A stretch of DNA of 17,735 bases. Source: Dehalococcoidia bacterium. GTDB lineage: Bacteria > Chloroflexota > Dehalococcoidia > Lucifugimonadales > JAGWBF01. Of this stretch, positions 6,473 through 14,794 are shown in pieces. A program made the translations under genes and the position numbers. Position 1 is the stretch's first letter. Each line of letters starts with the position of its first letter. The stretch lies in assembly GCA_021296025.1 (NCBI GenBank), contig JAGWBF010000010.1:25412-43146 (forward strand), written 5' to 3'. A model generated the notes under the pieces. That model had not been told where the DNA came from. It worked only from the letters and a program-made list of their open reading frames with translations, and made no database searches.

Positions 6473-8743
6473 TTAACCTTGGGGTTCCTCTTCGGGCTCT
6501 ACCCGCAGGTCCGGTAGCCATCGCAGAAACGAAGGCAAATACCAGTTTCCCTTCCCCAGCACCTCCATGCTTGCCGGCACCAGCACCGACCGCACAAGGG
6601 TGGCGTCCAGGAGGACGGCGACTGCCAGGCCGAAACCCATCTGCTGGTTGATGATGGTGTCTCCCGAGGCGAAGGCGCCGAAGACTGCCACCATGATGAG
6701 GGCGGCCCCGGTTATGATACCCGCCGTCGATCGCAGCCCGTAGGCAACCGCTTCGGCGTTGTCCCCCTTCTGGTCGTACCTCTCCCGTATGCGGCTCAGT
6801 AGGAACACGTGGTAGTCCATGGAAAGCCCGAAGAGTATGGAGAAGAGGAACAGGGGTATCCACACATCTATGACCTCGGCTTGCTGAAACCCCAGCAGGC
6901 TGGCGCCGATGCCCTTCTGGAACACCAGAACCATGAGCCCATAGGCGGTACCAACCGAGAGCAGGTTCATCAAGACAGCCTTGATGGGAATCACAATGGA
7001 GCGGAACACCAGCATCAGTATCAGGAAGCTGAATCCCAGGACAAATGCAAAGACGATGGGTGTGTACACCTCCACTATGGAGAACACGTCTGCTACCACA
7101 GCGCTCACCCCGCCCACGTAAACAACCGCATCCACTCCATCGAAGGCCGCAGGTATGTGCTCCTCACGGATGGTGTTTATGACATCCACAGTCTCGCGGC
7201 TCCGGGGCTCACCCCGAACAAATGCCGTCAATAAGAGAAGGTCGCGAGACTCGTTGACTGCCAGGTCCGGCAGGACAGTGATGCTCGGATGGGCTGCCAG
7301 GGAGGTCTGGAGACCCCCTAGAGCTTCCTGCACCTCAGGAGAGTCGATGTCCCCGTCAATCACGATCTCGGTAGGATTGACCGCCCCAAAGCCGAAGATG
7401 AACTCCTCTTCAATCACAAAGAAGGCTTCCCTGGTTTCAGCACCCTCAGGAAATACGTCAACTCCGTTTAGTCCGGTGTTTATGCCGGGCCACTGGAAAT
7501 AGAAGAGTATCGCGACGATCATGGGTGCCCCAACGGCGATAATGCTAACTACGGGATATCGCATGACAATGCGGGTCACCGTCTCCCAGAAACCCCGATG
7601 CTGTGTCCGGCCAGGCTCGCTGGTCTGGGAGGGTTTGCTCCATCTTCTGCCGAAGAATGGGATTGCAAACCGGTTTATCCTTTCGCCGTGAATGGCCAGG
7701 TTGGCAGGCAGGAAGGTGAGAGTGCCAGCCAACGCCACCAGCACGACGAGGATCGCACCAAGGCCCAGTGACTGGAAGAAGGAGAAGGGAACAATGAGCA
7801 TTCCACAGAGGGCAATCACTACCGTCAGTCCGCTGAAGAGGACCGTCCGCCCGGCCGTGGCTCCCGCCCGCTCGATCGCCGCGTACTTGTCCAGTCCCCG
7901 CGCCATCTCGTCCCGGAAACGGGATATGATCAGCAGTGAGTAGTCGATGCCCACGGCGAGCCCGATCATAACGATCATCAGGGTTACAAAGAAGACCAGG
8001 TCGAAGGCCTGTCCGATGAGGGCCGCGGCTCCCAGGGCAACTATGATGCACACCAGGGACAGGCCTATGGGCATGAGCACAGCTATGACGGTGCCGAAGA
8101 GCACCACCAGGATGACCAGGGCTATGGGGATGCCGATCCTCTCCCCCTGCCTAAGGTCCTTCTCCGACAGCTCGTTCTGCTCGTGTGAGATGCTGGCATC
8201 CCCTACGATTAGCACCCGGAAGCCATCCCCGGTGTTCTCGTGCTCTACAATATCCAGGACATGAGGTACATTCTCGACGGCATCTTCAAAGCTGCCTGCC
8301 ATGTCCACAGGGAACAATGTGGTCATGCGGTCCTGGGACGCAAGACCCAGCTTGACCGTGATGTCGCTGGCGTTGTAGTAGCTCGGGCCTGGGGTAGCGA
8401 TGTCGTCCCCCAGGTTTCCGATGCCGGCGTACACCCTTTCGACCTTGGCTTGGAAGTCCGGGTGGTCCAGGTCCAAGGAGTCGGACTGGACGATTACGAC
8501 CTCCCGGAGCTGCCTGGGTCCCCGGAGCCTCTCTTCTAGGAGGGTCTCAGCCTTCCGGGATTCGGCGCCGCCGCCCAGACGCAGCTCGGTGGTGGTAGCC
8601 CTGTCCAGAACGTCCACCAGCTGCGGTCCCGGCCCCATCTCGCCATCCACGGCAAGTCCGCCGGCGATCAGGCCGAGAACCAACCAGATGACGAGGACAA
8701 GATGCGGTCTGCGCGCGCTGGCCCTGGCCAGCCACTCAGTCAA
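6473..8743 (-). CDS. MMPL/RND-family transporter
   Basis: A 756-residue inner-membrane protein built as two repeats, each with one TM helix, a large extracytoplasmic domain and five TM helices. TM1 is at about 15-32, the first loop at about 35-200, and TM2-6 at about 204-350. The second half mirrors this with a TM at about 397-415, a loop at 420-555 and the last helices at about 560-725. Asp-Tyr pairs in GIDYSLL (267-268) and SMDYHVF (643-644) match the proton-relay pairs of MmpL3-type transporters, so it is probably proton-driven. By family it exports lipids or other hydrophobic compounds; the actual cargo is unknown. The start is TTG at 8743 with AGGGG 5 nt upstream. It is the first gene of a two-gene operon with the MpaB-type protein. 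Confidence 0.93.
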   Translation of the reverse strand: MTEWLARASARRPHLVLVIWLVLGLIAGGLAVDGEMGPGPQLVDVLDRATTTELRLGGGAESRKAETLLEERLRGPRQLREVVIVQSDSLDLDHPDFQAKVERVYAGIGNLGDDIATPGPSYYNASDITVKLGLASQDRMTTLFPVDMAGSFEDAVENVPHVLDIVEHENTGDGFRVLIVGDASISHEQNELSEKDLRQGERIGIPIALVILVVLFGTVIAVLMPIGLSLVCIIVALGAAALIGQAFDLVFFVTLMIVMIGLAVGIDYSLLIISRFRDEMARGLDKYAAIERAGATAGRTVLFSGLTVVIALCGMLIVPFSFFQSLGLGAILVVLVALAGTLTFLPANLAIHGERINRFAIPFFGRRWSKPSQTSEPGRTQHRGFWETVTRIVMRYPVVSIIAVGAPMIVAILFYFQWPGINTGLNGVDVFPEGAETREAFFVIEEEFIFGFGAVNPTEIVIDGDIDSPEVQEALGGLQTSLAAHPSITVLPDLAVNESRDLLLLTAFVRGEPRSRETVDVINTIREEHIPAAFDGVDAVVYVGGVSAVVADVFSIVEVYTPIVFAFVLGFSFLILMLVFRSIVIPIKAVLMNLLSVGTAYGLMVLVFQKGIGASLLGFQQAEVIDVWIPLFLFSILFGLSMDYHVFLLSRIRERYDQKGDNAEAVAYGLRSTAGIITGAALIMVAVFGAFASGDTIINQQMGFGLAVAVLLDATLVRSVLVPASMEVLGKGNWYLPSFLRWLPDLRVEPEEEPQG

Positions 8744-8789
8744 GACGGCCCCTGCTAGCTGGGGTAGGCCAGCAGCTCATCAATCGTTC

Positions 8790-8854
8790 GTTATAGTAGG
8801 GGTAGCACATATCGTTTACGCATACCTTACATCTCGTTGACGTATATCTTACAT
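8790..8854 (-). promoter_or_regulatory. Direct-repeat operator and likely -10 upstream of the MMPL gene
   Basis: The 268-bp gap between uvrA and the MMPL gene holds two direct copies of a 20-bp element (CGTT-n-ACG-n-ATA-n-CTTACAT) at 8813-8832 and 8835-8854. They match at 17 of 20 positions with a 22-bp period, about two helical turns. On the minus strand a TATAAC -10 lies at 8790-8795 with no good -35, so the repeats fall over and above the -35 position. That arrangement suits an activator or repressor binding twice on one DNA face. The regulator is not encoded in the window. Confidence 0.5.
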
Positions 8855-9011
8855 GATGCATGGTGGATTGGGACATGGTACTGGGAGAATAGACTTGCCA
8901 GTTTATGGTAAACGTCGTTGCCTGAATGACGGAAACGGCCATCTAGACCTCAAGAGTTCCCCTAAGTTCGTCTGCATCCACACGATGGGGGGAGGGCTAT
9001 GTTGGCCTGCC

Positions 9012-12002
9012 CTACCCTTCGCCCCCGTCACAGGCAGGGACCGGCTCTGGGCTGCGACGCCGGCGCTTCCTGACTGTTTTCTGCGGCTTGGCCGGAGTCG
9101 TTCCATTCCTGGTGAGGACTTCCCTCAGATAGCGTCCTGTGTGGGAGGCTGGGAATGAGGTCACCTCTTCCGGTGTTCCAGCGGCTATAAGGTTCCCCCC
9201 CGCATCCCCCGCGCCCGGCCCCAGGTCTATGATCCAGTCGGCGTTCTTCATCATGTCCAGGTGGTGCTCGATCAGCACCACGGTGTTGCCCGCATCCACC
9301 AGACGATGAAGCACCCGCAGCAGGGCAGCGCAGTCTTCGAAGGACAGCCCCGTCGTCGGCTCGTCCAGAATGTACATGGTCTTGCCCGTAGCTCTGCGGG
9401 ACAGCTCTGTTGCCAGTTTCACCCTCTGGGCCTCGCCACCTGAAAGGGTGGTGGCCGGTTGGCCCAGGCGAATGTAGCCCAAGCCGACGTCCCTGGTGGT
9501 CTCCAGCTTGTTGCGTATCTTGGGCAGGTTGTAGAAGAAGTCCAGGGCTTGGTCCACGGTCATGTCCAGGACATCGGCGATGCTCTTGTCCTTGAAGGTG
9601 ACCTCCAGTGCCTCCCGGTTGTAACGCAGACCGCGGCACACCTCGCAGGGCACGGTCACGTCGGGCAGGAACTGCATCTCGATTTGGATGTACCCGCCCC
9701 CCTGGCAGGCCTCGCAGCGTCCTCCCTTGACGTTGAAGGAAAACCGCCCTGGTGCGTAGCCCCGCACCTTGGCTTCGGGGAGGGAGGCGTACAGCTCGCG
9801 GATAGGGGTGAAGGCGCCGGTGTAGGTGGCGGGATTGCTCCGGGGGGTGCGTCCTATGGGGGACTGGTCGATATCGACCACCTTGTCAATGTTCTCTATG
9901 CCCCTAATTTCGGTGTGGCGCCCCGGCCGCTCCTTGTTCCCGTAGAACTGCTGGGCCAGCTTCTTGTACAGTATCTCGTACACCAGCGTGCTCTTGCCGG
10001 AGCCCGAAACCCCTGTGACACACACCAGCATCCCCAGGGGGATGTCCACATCAACGCCCTTTAGGTTGTTTTCCCGGGCGCCGCTGATGGTGATGTAGTG
10101 CCCGTTGGTGGATCGCCTCTTTTCAGGAAGGGGGATGGATCTGCGCCCGCTCAGATAGCTCCCTGTTATGGAATTGGGGTTCCTCATAATGTCGTCGATG
10201 GTCCCACAGGCCACGACGTTTCCACCGTGCTCCCCGGCGCCCGGCCCCAGGTCCACGATATAGTCGGACGCCCGCATTACAGCCTCATCGTGCTCGACAA
10301 CCACGACGGTGTTGCCCAGCCCCCGGAGGCGGTTGAGGGTGCCGATGAGGCGGTCATCGTCGGCGGGATGCAGGCCCACGGTGGGTTCATCGCAGACATA
10401 CAGCACGCCCGTAAGTCCCGATCCGATCTGGGTGGCGAGGCGTATTCTCTGGGCTTCGCCTCCAGACAGGGTGCGGGCGGTGCGATCCAGGCTAAGATAT
10501 CCCAAGCCGATGTCCACCAGGAACCTGAGGCGGGCTTCGATCTCCTTTAGTATCTGGGCGCCGATGGACAGCTCTCGCTCTGTCAGATGGGAAGCAGGGT
10601 GGCTGCCATTGGGTTCTTTTCCTAAAGAATCAGCCTCATCGCCCGGGCCTATGGAGTGGGCCCACTGGATGCCGCCTTCGATGGTCATCGTGCACACATC
10701 GTTTATACCCAGGCCGCACACCCGCACAGCCAGGGCTTCGGGGCGCAGGCGCTTGCCGCCACACGCGCTGCAAGGGTTGGCGGTCATATACCGCTCTACG
10801 TCGCTGCGCACATAGTCGGATTCGGTCTCTTTGTGGCGCCGCTCAAGCTGGGGGATGACCCCCTCGAAGGTGGTCTCCCAGGAGTAGTCGTGGCCGTGAT
10901 GGGTGCGGTGGCGCATGGTCAGAGCCTTGCTGCCGGTGCCGTACAAGATGATGTTCAGCGCCTTCTCGGACAGCTCCTTGACGGGGGTCTTGGTGGAGAA
11001 CCCGTAGGCCTCGGACACCGACTCCAGCAAGCTCTTGTGCCAGCCTGTAAGGGCGCCGGCCCGCACCCAGGGAACGATGGCGCCCTCGGCGATGGACAGG
11101 TCCTTGTTGGGGATGATGATTTCGGGGTCGATCTCCAGCTTGAATCCCAGCCCGGTGCACGCCGGGCAGGCCCCATGGGGGCTGTTGAAGCTGAAGGTGC
11201 GAGGCTCTATCTCAGGCAGGCTGATGCCGCAGTGGACGCAGGCGAAGTTCTCGGAGAAGACCAGCTCTTCCCCGCCATCGATTGCCGCCTGGACAACACC
11301 ATTTCCCTGCTTCAATGCCGTCTCCACCGAGTCGGCCACACGGCTGGCCTCCGTGTCGGCATCAACCACCAGTCGGTCCACCACGATCTCGATGTAGTGC
11401 CACTTCTGCTTGTCCAGGTTGAGGTCGCCCATGGTCTCCAGCTGGTGGATCTCGCCGTTGACCCTCACCCGCACGAAGCCGGCGCGCCGGGCCTCTTCGA
11501 GAACCTCTTTGTGCTCCCCCTTGCGACGGCGCACCTTGGGGGCCAGCACAAGGATACGGCTGCCAGCGGGCAGGGACATGATGGCATCTACGATCTGCTG
11601 AACCGTCTGGCGCTGGACAGGACGATCGCACTTGGGGCAGTAAGGGCGGCCCACACGGGCGAACAGAAGGCGCAGGTAGTCGTAAACCTCGGTGACGGTG
11701 CCTACGGTGGACCGCGGGTTGTGGGAGACCCCCTTCTGGTCTATGGAAATGGCGGGGGAAAGGCCCTCCACGTACTCCACATCGGGCTTTTCCATGCGCC
11801 CCAGGAACTGGCGGGCATAGGCGGAAAGGGACTCCACGTAGCGGCGCTGTCCCTCAGCATAGATGGTGTCGAAGGCTAGGGAACTTTTCCCCGAACCGGA
11901 GACTCCGGTGACCACCACCAGCTTATCCCGGGGAATCGTCACATCGATGTTCTTGAGGTTGTGTTCCCGCGCACCCTTGACGTGTATGTAATCCTGAGGC
12001 AT
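9012..12002 (-). CDS. uvrA: Excinuclease ABC subunit A
   Basis: UvrA, the damage-scanning ATPase of nucleotide excision repair, which loads UvrB. The protein is 996 residues from the chosen start. Seen: Walker A GVSGSGKSS (33-41); a CPKC pair (122-125) of the type common in Gram-positive-like UvrAs; zinc module 1 with Cys 255, 258, 279 and 282; signature LSGGEAQR (512-519) and Walker B DEP (538); second Walker A GVSGSGKST (664-672); zinc module 2 with Cys 763, 766, 786 and 789; second signature (853-860) and Walker B (880). All catalytic motifs are intact. A short hydrophilic insertion precedes the first signature (about 452-473), and the C-terminus is basic. The ATG at 12002 is chosen because IHVKGAREHNLKNI then sits at the N-terminus as in the family, with AGGAAG 9 nt upstream. 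An ATG at 12062 would add 20 residues and lacks a usable SD. Confidence 0.97.
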   Translation of the reverse strand: MPQDYIHVKGAREHNLKNIDVTIPRDKLVVVTGVSGSGKSSLAFDTIYAEGQRRYVESLSAYARQFLGRMEKPDVEYVEGLSPAISIDQKGVSHNPRSTVGTVTEVYDYLRLLFARVGRPYCPKCDRPVQRQTVQQIVDAIMSLPAGSRILVLAPKVRRRKGEHKEVLEEARRAGFVRVRVNGEIHQLETMGDLNLDKQKWHYIEIVVDRLVVDADTEASRVADSVETALKQGNGVVQAAIDGGEELVFSENFACVHCGISLPEIEPRTFSFNSPHGACPACTGLGFKLEIDPEIIIPNKDLSIAEGAIVPWVRAGALTGWHKSLLESVSEAYGFSTKTPVKELSEKALNIILYGTGSKALTMRHRTHHGHDYSWETTFEGVIPQLERRHKETESDYVRSDVERYMTANPCSACGGKRLRPEALAVRVCGLGINDVCTMTIEGGIQWAHSIGPGDEADSLGKEPNGSHPASHLTERELSIGAQILKEIEARLRFLVDIGLGYLSLDRTARTLSGGEAQRIRLATQIGSGLTGVLYVCDEPTVGLHPADDDRLIGTLNRLRGLGNTVVVVEHDEAVMRASDYIVDLGPGAGEHGGNVVACGTIDDIMRNPNSITGSYLSGRRSIPLPEKRRSTNGHYITISGARENNLKGVDVDIPLGMLVCVTGVSGSGKSTLVYEILYKKLAQQFYGNKERPGRHTEIRGIENIDKVVDIDQSPIGRTPRSNPATYTGAFTPIRELYASLPEAKVRGYAPGRFSFNVKGGRCEACQGGGYIQIEMQFLPDVTVPCEVCRGLRYNREALEVTFKDKSIADVLDMTVDQALDFFYNLPKIRNKLETTRDVGLGYIRLGQPATTLSGGEAQRVKLATELSRRATGKTMYILDEPTTGLSFEDCAALLRVLHRLVDAGNTVVLIEHHLDMMKNADWIIDLGPGAGDAGGNLIAAGTPEEVTSFPASHTGRYLREVLTRNGTTPAKPQKTVRKRRRRSPEPVPACDGGEG

Positions 12003-12062
12003 AAGACGAGCTTCCTGAGAGGAGGTCTGGGCTATTCTAGCATCCCCCGCTCCATGAGGCAT

Positions 12063-12098
12063 CCTTGGACCAGGCTAGACCAAGGGATTGAAGCCTGG
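12063..12098. repeat. Overlapping inverted repeats in the uvrA leader
   Basis: CCTTGG/CCAAGG (12063-12068 and 12080-12085) and CCAGGCT/AGCCTGG (12070-12076 and 12092-12098) share bases and cannot pair at once. They lie 60-100 bp upstream of the chosen uvrA start. They may be an operator or chance. No LexA box of a known type is recognised. Confidence 0.25.
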
Positions 12099-12176
12099 CC
12101 CAGGAACCCGTTGTCCAGTTTGGGATTCCCCAGTCGGGCTTGCACCTTTTGAGCTATCAAAGTGCCTTGCCCGGCC

Positions 12177-14042
12177 TCACTCAGACGGGGGTGTGTGCAG
12201 TTCATGGTAGATCTCGAAAAATGCTTCGTGAAGCTCCGGCGGTATGTTGTCCAAGAGGACCTCGAGGACCTCCTCCTCTGTGACTACGCGCTGGACCAAG
12301 TCCCAGAATACATAGACTTGGCCCAGGGCTGGCCCCAGCACTTCTGTGCCCATGACATCCCAGAGCCTGAGCAGAAAGTACGCCCCCAACGTATAGTTGC
12401 AGATGCCCTGCTCATAGTTCCCTTCAGCAAGCCGCTTGTTGAGATCCTGAACCGTGAAGATCCCGTGGCGCATGCAGGTGACCCAGACACTCTCCTCCCA
12501 TTCATAGTAGCGCTGCTCCAAGCGTTCCCAGCCCGCCAGATCGTTGGCGTACAGGAACATGAACTCAGCGCCGCCTTCCTTCAGCCACGGAGGCATTTCC
12601 CCGGCAAATACGAAGTGGGCGATTTCGTGGTACACAGCCCCCCGGTCAAAACCACGATGTGCGTGTCTTGGCACAATAATGAATCTTCCGTAGTGACCTG
12701 CCCCTGGTATGCCGTGATGAGCATATGGGCCTGCCAAGGGCGTGACCATGATGACGTCCGTCGTGGGGAACGGCACCTGGGTGAACTCCTCGAGAGTTGT
12801 CACAGCATGTTCCATCATGTCAAGGACAGGCTCATCCTCGGGGAATGGCTCCGGCCGAATGGCCCACAGGTTGACCTCTCCTGCCAGGGGCAGCGACACA
12901 ACCGCGTGTTGAAGGACAAAGGACTCCAAGAGGTCGTTAAAAAGTGGATTCAAGCTCTCCGAGGCGCTTGTTGTGCCCAAGACTATCAACCGTACCAGCT
13001 GTTCGTTCCCTGGCATATCTTGGATCTGCTGCAAGATCGTACGGGCTATGTCCAAATCTGTTGTACCCGAGCTTAGCAGTGACCGTAATGCCCTTTGCTT
13101 CGTCGTGTCCGACCAGGCATCTTGTATCCAGGGGAACTCTACGATCGCTCGAGACACAGTTGGATCGGTCTCGGCGATTATGGAGAGGTGATGCACCAAC
13201 TCTCCCTTGGGTTGGGTCACGAAGTCGCGCAGCCAGGGAAGCGCCACGATCCCTCGCGAGAGCTCTACATCCTTCCTCGCCATGCTGGAGAGGTAGGAGA
13301 CGATCCTTATCTTCTCATCGGTCACATCGTCGAGCACCCAGGGAAGAGACAAGATTTCCTGGGCCAGATCTCTATCCGACTCAGCGGCCCCCAGGATATT
13401 GCGGAGCATCCTGCCCTCCTGCGCCGAAATATCGTCACTCAAGCATGGGAGTTCCGCCATTAGCTGTCCAGCTTCCGGGACGATATCCATGATGAGGCGT
13501 ACTAGATGAATGACGTCGCTTTCAACCTCGGTAAGCTCGTCCTGCACCCATGGGAAATCAGCCATCTGCGTTGCCACCCCAGGATCCAGGCTGTTGATTG
13601 CCAGGAGATTCCTTCTGGAGTCTTCGTATAACCAGGCCAGATCCCCATTCTGCTCGGTGGGTGTATCGAACCAGGGGATGGCCTCCCGGAGTTGGGCTAT
13701 GCCCAGTTCCCTCGGAGAAGGCGTAGGAGTGGGAGCAGGAGTGCGAGTTGCTGTTGGTCTAGTGGTTGCCGTAGGGGTAGGTCTGGGTGCTTGAGTAGGT
13801 GGCAGAGTAGGAATAGGGGTCCGGGTTGCTGTGGGCAGGGGCGTTGGGGTGGGAGGTGGTTTGGAGGTAATAGTAGGGGTTGGTGTGGGCAAGGGCAAGG
13901 GGGTCACAGTAGGGGTGACAGTCGCCGTAGGAATGGTCGTTGGCGTTGGGGTGAGCGTCGGTACGGGCGTGGGTGGATCCCCTGACGCGCAACCCCCGAA
14001 GAACATGAGCGTCCCGATGACCAAGGCTATGATTCGGATCAT
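12177..14042 (-). CDS. Lipoprotein with 35-residue repeats and gluzincin (HEIAH) peptidase domain
   Basis: A 621-residue exported protein. A signal peptide ends in FFGGC (Cys18), a lipobox-like site, so it is probably anchored outside the membrane. Residues about 22-110 are a Thr/Pro spacer with some Arg and Ala. Residues about 121-345 are helical repeats headed by (L/F/I)P(W/C) at 123, 164, 199, 234, 269 and 304, with exact 35-residue spacing from 164 onward. Residues about 400-615 form a zincin-like domain with HEIAH (472-476) and a downstream WLKEGGAEF in which Glu489 is the probable third zinc ligand (gluzincin, peptidase-MA style). All zinc-site residues are present, so it is probably active. 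The substrate is unknown. The ATG at 14042 has no SD of its own; see the leader ORF directly upstream. Confidence 0.85.
   Translation of the reverse strand: MIRIIALVIGTLMFFGGCASGDPPTPVPTLTPTPTTIPTATVTPTVTPLPLPTPTPTITSKPPPTPTPLPTATRTPIPTLPPTQAPRPTPTATTRPTATRTPAPTPTPSPRELGIAQLREAIPWFDTPTEQNGDLAWLYEDSRRNLLAINSLDPGVATQMADFPWVQDELTEVESDVIHLVRLIMDIVPEAGQLMAELPCLSDDISAQEGRMLRNILGAAESDRDLAQEILSLPWVLDDVTDEKIRIVSYLSSMARKDVELSRGIVALPWLRDFVTQPKGELVHHLSIIAETDPTVSRAIVEFPWIQDAWSDTTKQRALRSLLSSGTTDLDIARTILQQIQDMPGNEQLVRLIVLGTTSASESLNPLFNDLLESFVLQHAVVSLPLAGEVNLWAIRPEPFPEDEPVLDMMEHAVTTLEEFTQVPFPTTDVIMVTPLAGPYAHHGIPGAGHYGRFIIVPRHAHRGFDRGAVYHEIAHFVFAGEMPPWLKEGGAEFMFLYANDLAGWERLEQRYYEWEESVWVTCMRHGIFTVQDLNKRLAEGNYEQGICNYTLGAYFLLRLWDVMGTEVLGPALGQVYVFWDLVQRVVTEEEVLEVLLDNIPPELHEAFFEIYHELHTPPSE
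13700..13985 (-). repeat. Thr/Pro-coding low-complexity tract
   Basis: This part of the lipoprotein gene is an imperfect ACN-CCN repeat encoding alternating Thr and Pro with scattered Ala, Arg and Ile. It is a flexible extracellular spacer between the lipid anchor and the folded part. The DNA is irregular enough that it is not a simple microsatellite. Confidence 0.85.
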
Positions 14043-14054
14043 GTCAGCTAAGCT

Positions 14055-14081
14055 TTAGCCCACATGTTCCGGACGCCTCAT
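14055..14081 (-). CDS. 8-codon leader ORF ahead of the lipoprotein
   Basis: ATG at 14081 opens an ORF of eight codons (MRRPEHVG) ending in TAA at 14055-14057. It has the best Shine-Dalgarno in the window, AAGGAGGT at 14088-14095, 6-7 nt upstream. The lipoprotein ATG follows in the same frame 12 nt after the TAA. Two readings are possible: a leader peptide that passes ribosomes on by re-initiation, or the original start region of the lipoprotein gene cut off by a stop codon, with translation now rescued at an internal ATG. The sequence does not decide between them. Confidence 0.5.
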   Translation of the reverse strand: MRRPEHVG

Positions 14082-14087
14082 GACCAT

Positions 14088-14095
14088 ACCTCCTT
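14088..14095 (-). promoter_or_regulatory. Perfect Shine-Dalgarno misplaced for the lipoprotein start
   Basis: AAGGAGGT is fully complementary to the anti-SD but lies 45 nt upstream of the lipoprotein ATG. The only ORF it can serve at normal spacing is the 8-codon leader. Confidence 0.75.
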
Positions 14096-14368
14096 CGGGT
14101 CTGATAGCCTTGTCCTTACGTGTGGGAAGGGATGACAACACAGGGGTCGGGTGCACCGGACGCATTCCATGTACCGCAAGGTGTTGCGCGGCAGTACAAT
14201 CGGACAGAAATATTCAAACGGGCCTGGCGTGCAAGGTGCTGCAAATATGTATGAAGGGTGTTCCAAATTGGCAGCCGTCATTAAGAAGATGACGGGCGGA
14301 CGTAGCGCCTGTCAAGTGGCTAAGTAAGCTTGGAGTCGGTGGGATATGGCTATCCCTCGTCCCCCGAA
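14096..14368. other. Non-coding part of the lipoprotein/GYD intergenic region
   Basis: The region between the divergent lipoprotein and GYD genes is 431 bp in all (14043-14473). Apart from the leader ORF at its left and the GYD promoter at its right, it holds one clear hairpin: CCGTCAT, 7-nt loop, ATGACGG (14275-14295). No convincing gene, tRNA or known riboswitch was recognised. A 67-codon Cys-containing reading frame on the minus strand starts inside this hairpin and has no SD. The lipoprotein's promoter must lie here but no good hexamer pair was found. Confidence 0.5.
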
Positions 14369-14397
14369 TTGCGCCGTGCTACGTCGCTGGCTAGAAT
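14369..14397 (+). promoter_or_regulatory. Putative promoter of the GYD-domain gene
   Basis: TTGCGC (14369-14374) and TAGAAT (14392-14397) are separated by 17 nt. Transcription would begin near 14404, about 70 nt before the ATG. The predicted leader contains the hairpin at 14417-14444. Confidence 0.5.
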
Positions 14398-14416
14398 GGG
14401 ATCAGACCATGCTTGG

Positions 14417-14444
14417 GAGGCTTCTCCTTTCCGGGGAGAGCCTC
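14417..14444 (+). promoter_or_regulatory. Leader hairpin before the GYD gene
   Basis: GAGGCT pairs with AGCCTC, and CTCC with GGAG after a one-base bulge, around a small loop. It lies within the predicted 5' leader and ends about 20 nt before the SD. No U-tract follows, so it is more likely a stabilising or regulatory structure than a terminator. Confidence 0.35.
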
Positions 14445-14473
14445 CGTGCTAGTCAAGAATCGGAGGTGGGACA

Positions 14474-14794
14474 ATGGCCAAGTATCTTTTCCAGTGTAAC
14501 TACACGCCTTCAGGACTCCAGGGACTCCTCAAGGAAGGCGGCTCTGCCCGCCGGAAGGTCTTCCAGGACCTAGCGACTGAACAGGGTGGCACCCTAGAGG
14601 CCTTCTACTATGCTTTCGGAGGGTCCGACCTGTACATGGTCTTCGACCTGCCGGATACTGCCACCGCTACTGCAGTCTCGCTGCGCATTGGAGCCGGGGG
14701 CGCGCTGGGCATAAACACCGTGCAGCTGATAACACCCGAAGAGGTGGATGCTGCCTGCGGCAAGGTAGTCTCCTACCGAGCCCCAGGGGCATAG
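14474..14794 (+). CDS. GYD-domain protein
   Basis: A 106-residue soluble protein. MAKYLFQCNYTPSGLQGLLKEGG, the RRKVFQDLATEQGGTLEAFYYAFGGSDLYMVFDLPD core and the later TPEEVDAA fit the GYD family, a small ferredoxin-like alpha/beta barrel fold. The Gly-x-Asp signature is GSDLY (about residues 50-54). Members occur widely in bacteria; no biochemical role is settled, and binding of a small ligand or dimer formation is only presumed. The start is clear: ATG with GGAGGTG 6 nt upstream. It is a single-gene unit with a predicted promoter at 14369-14397, converging on katG. The length is normal for the family. Confidence 0.85.
   Translation: MAKYLFQCNYTPSGLQGLLKEGGSARRKVFQDLATEQGGTLEAFYYAFGGSDLYMVFDLPDTATATAVSLRIGAGGALGINTVQLITPEEVDAACGKVVSYRAPGA

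Noticed and set aside
10656..11879. 407-codon plus-strand frame opposite uvrA
   Set aside because: The minus strand encodes a complete UvrA with all motifs. The opposite frame is open because of GC-rich codon bias.
12002..12062. uvrA start at ATG 12062
   Set aside because: The 20 extra residues are outside the family alignment, and the SD-like AAGG abuts the ATG. ATG 12002 has AGGAAG at good spacing.
14078..14281. 67-codon Cys-containing minus-strand frame upstream of the lipoprotein
   Set aside because: Its ATG lies inside a hairpin, it has no SD, and its composition is that of chance coding.
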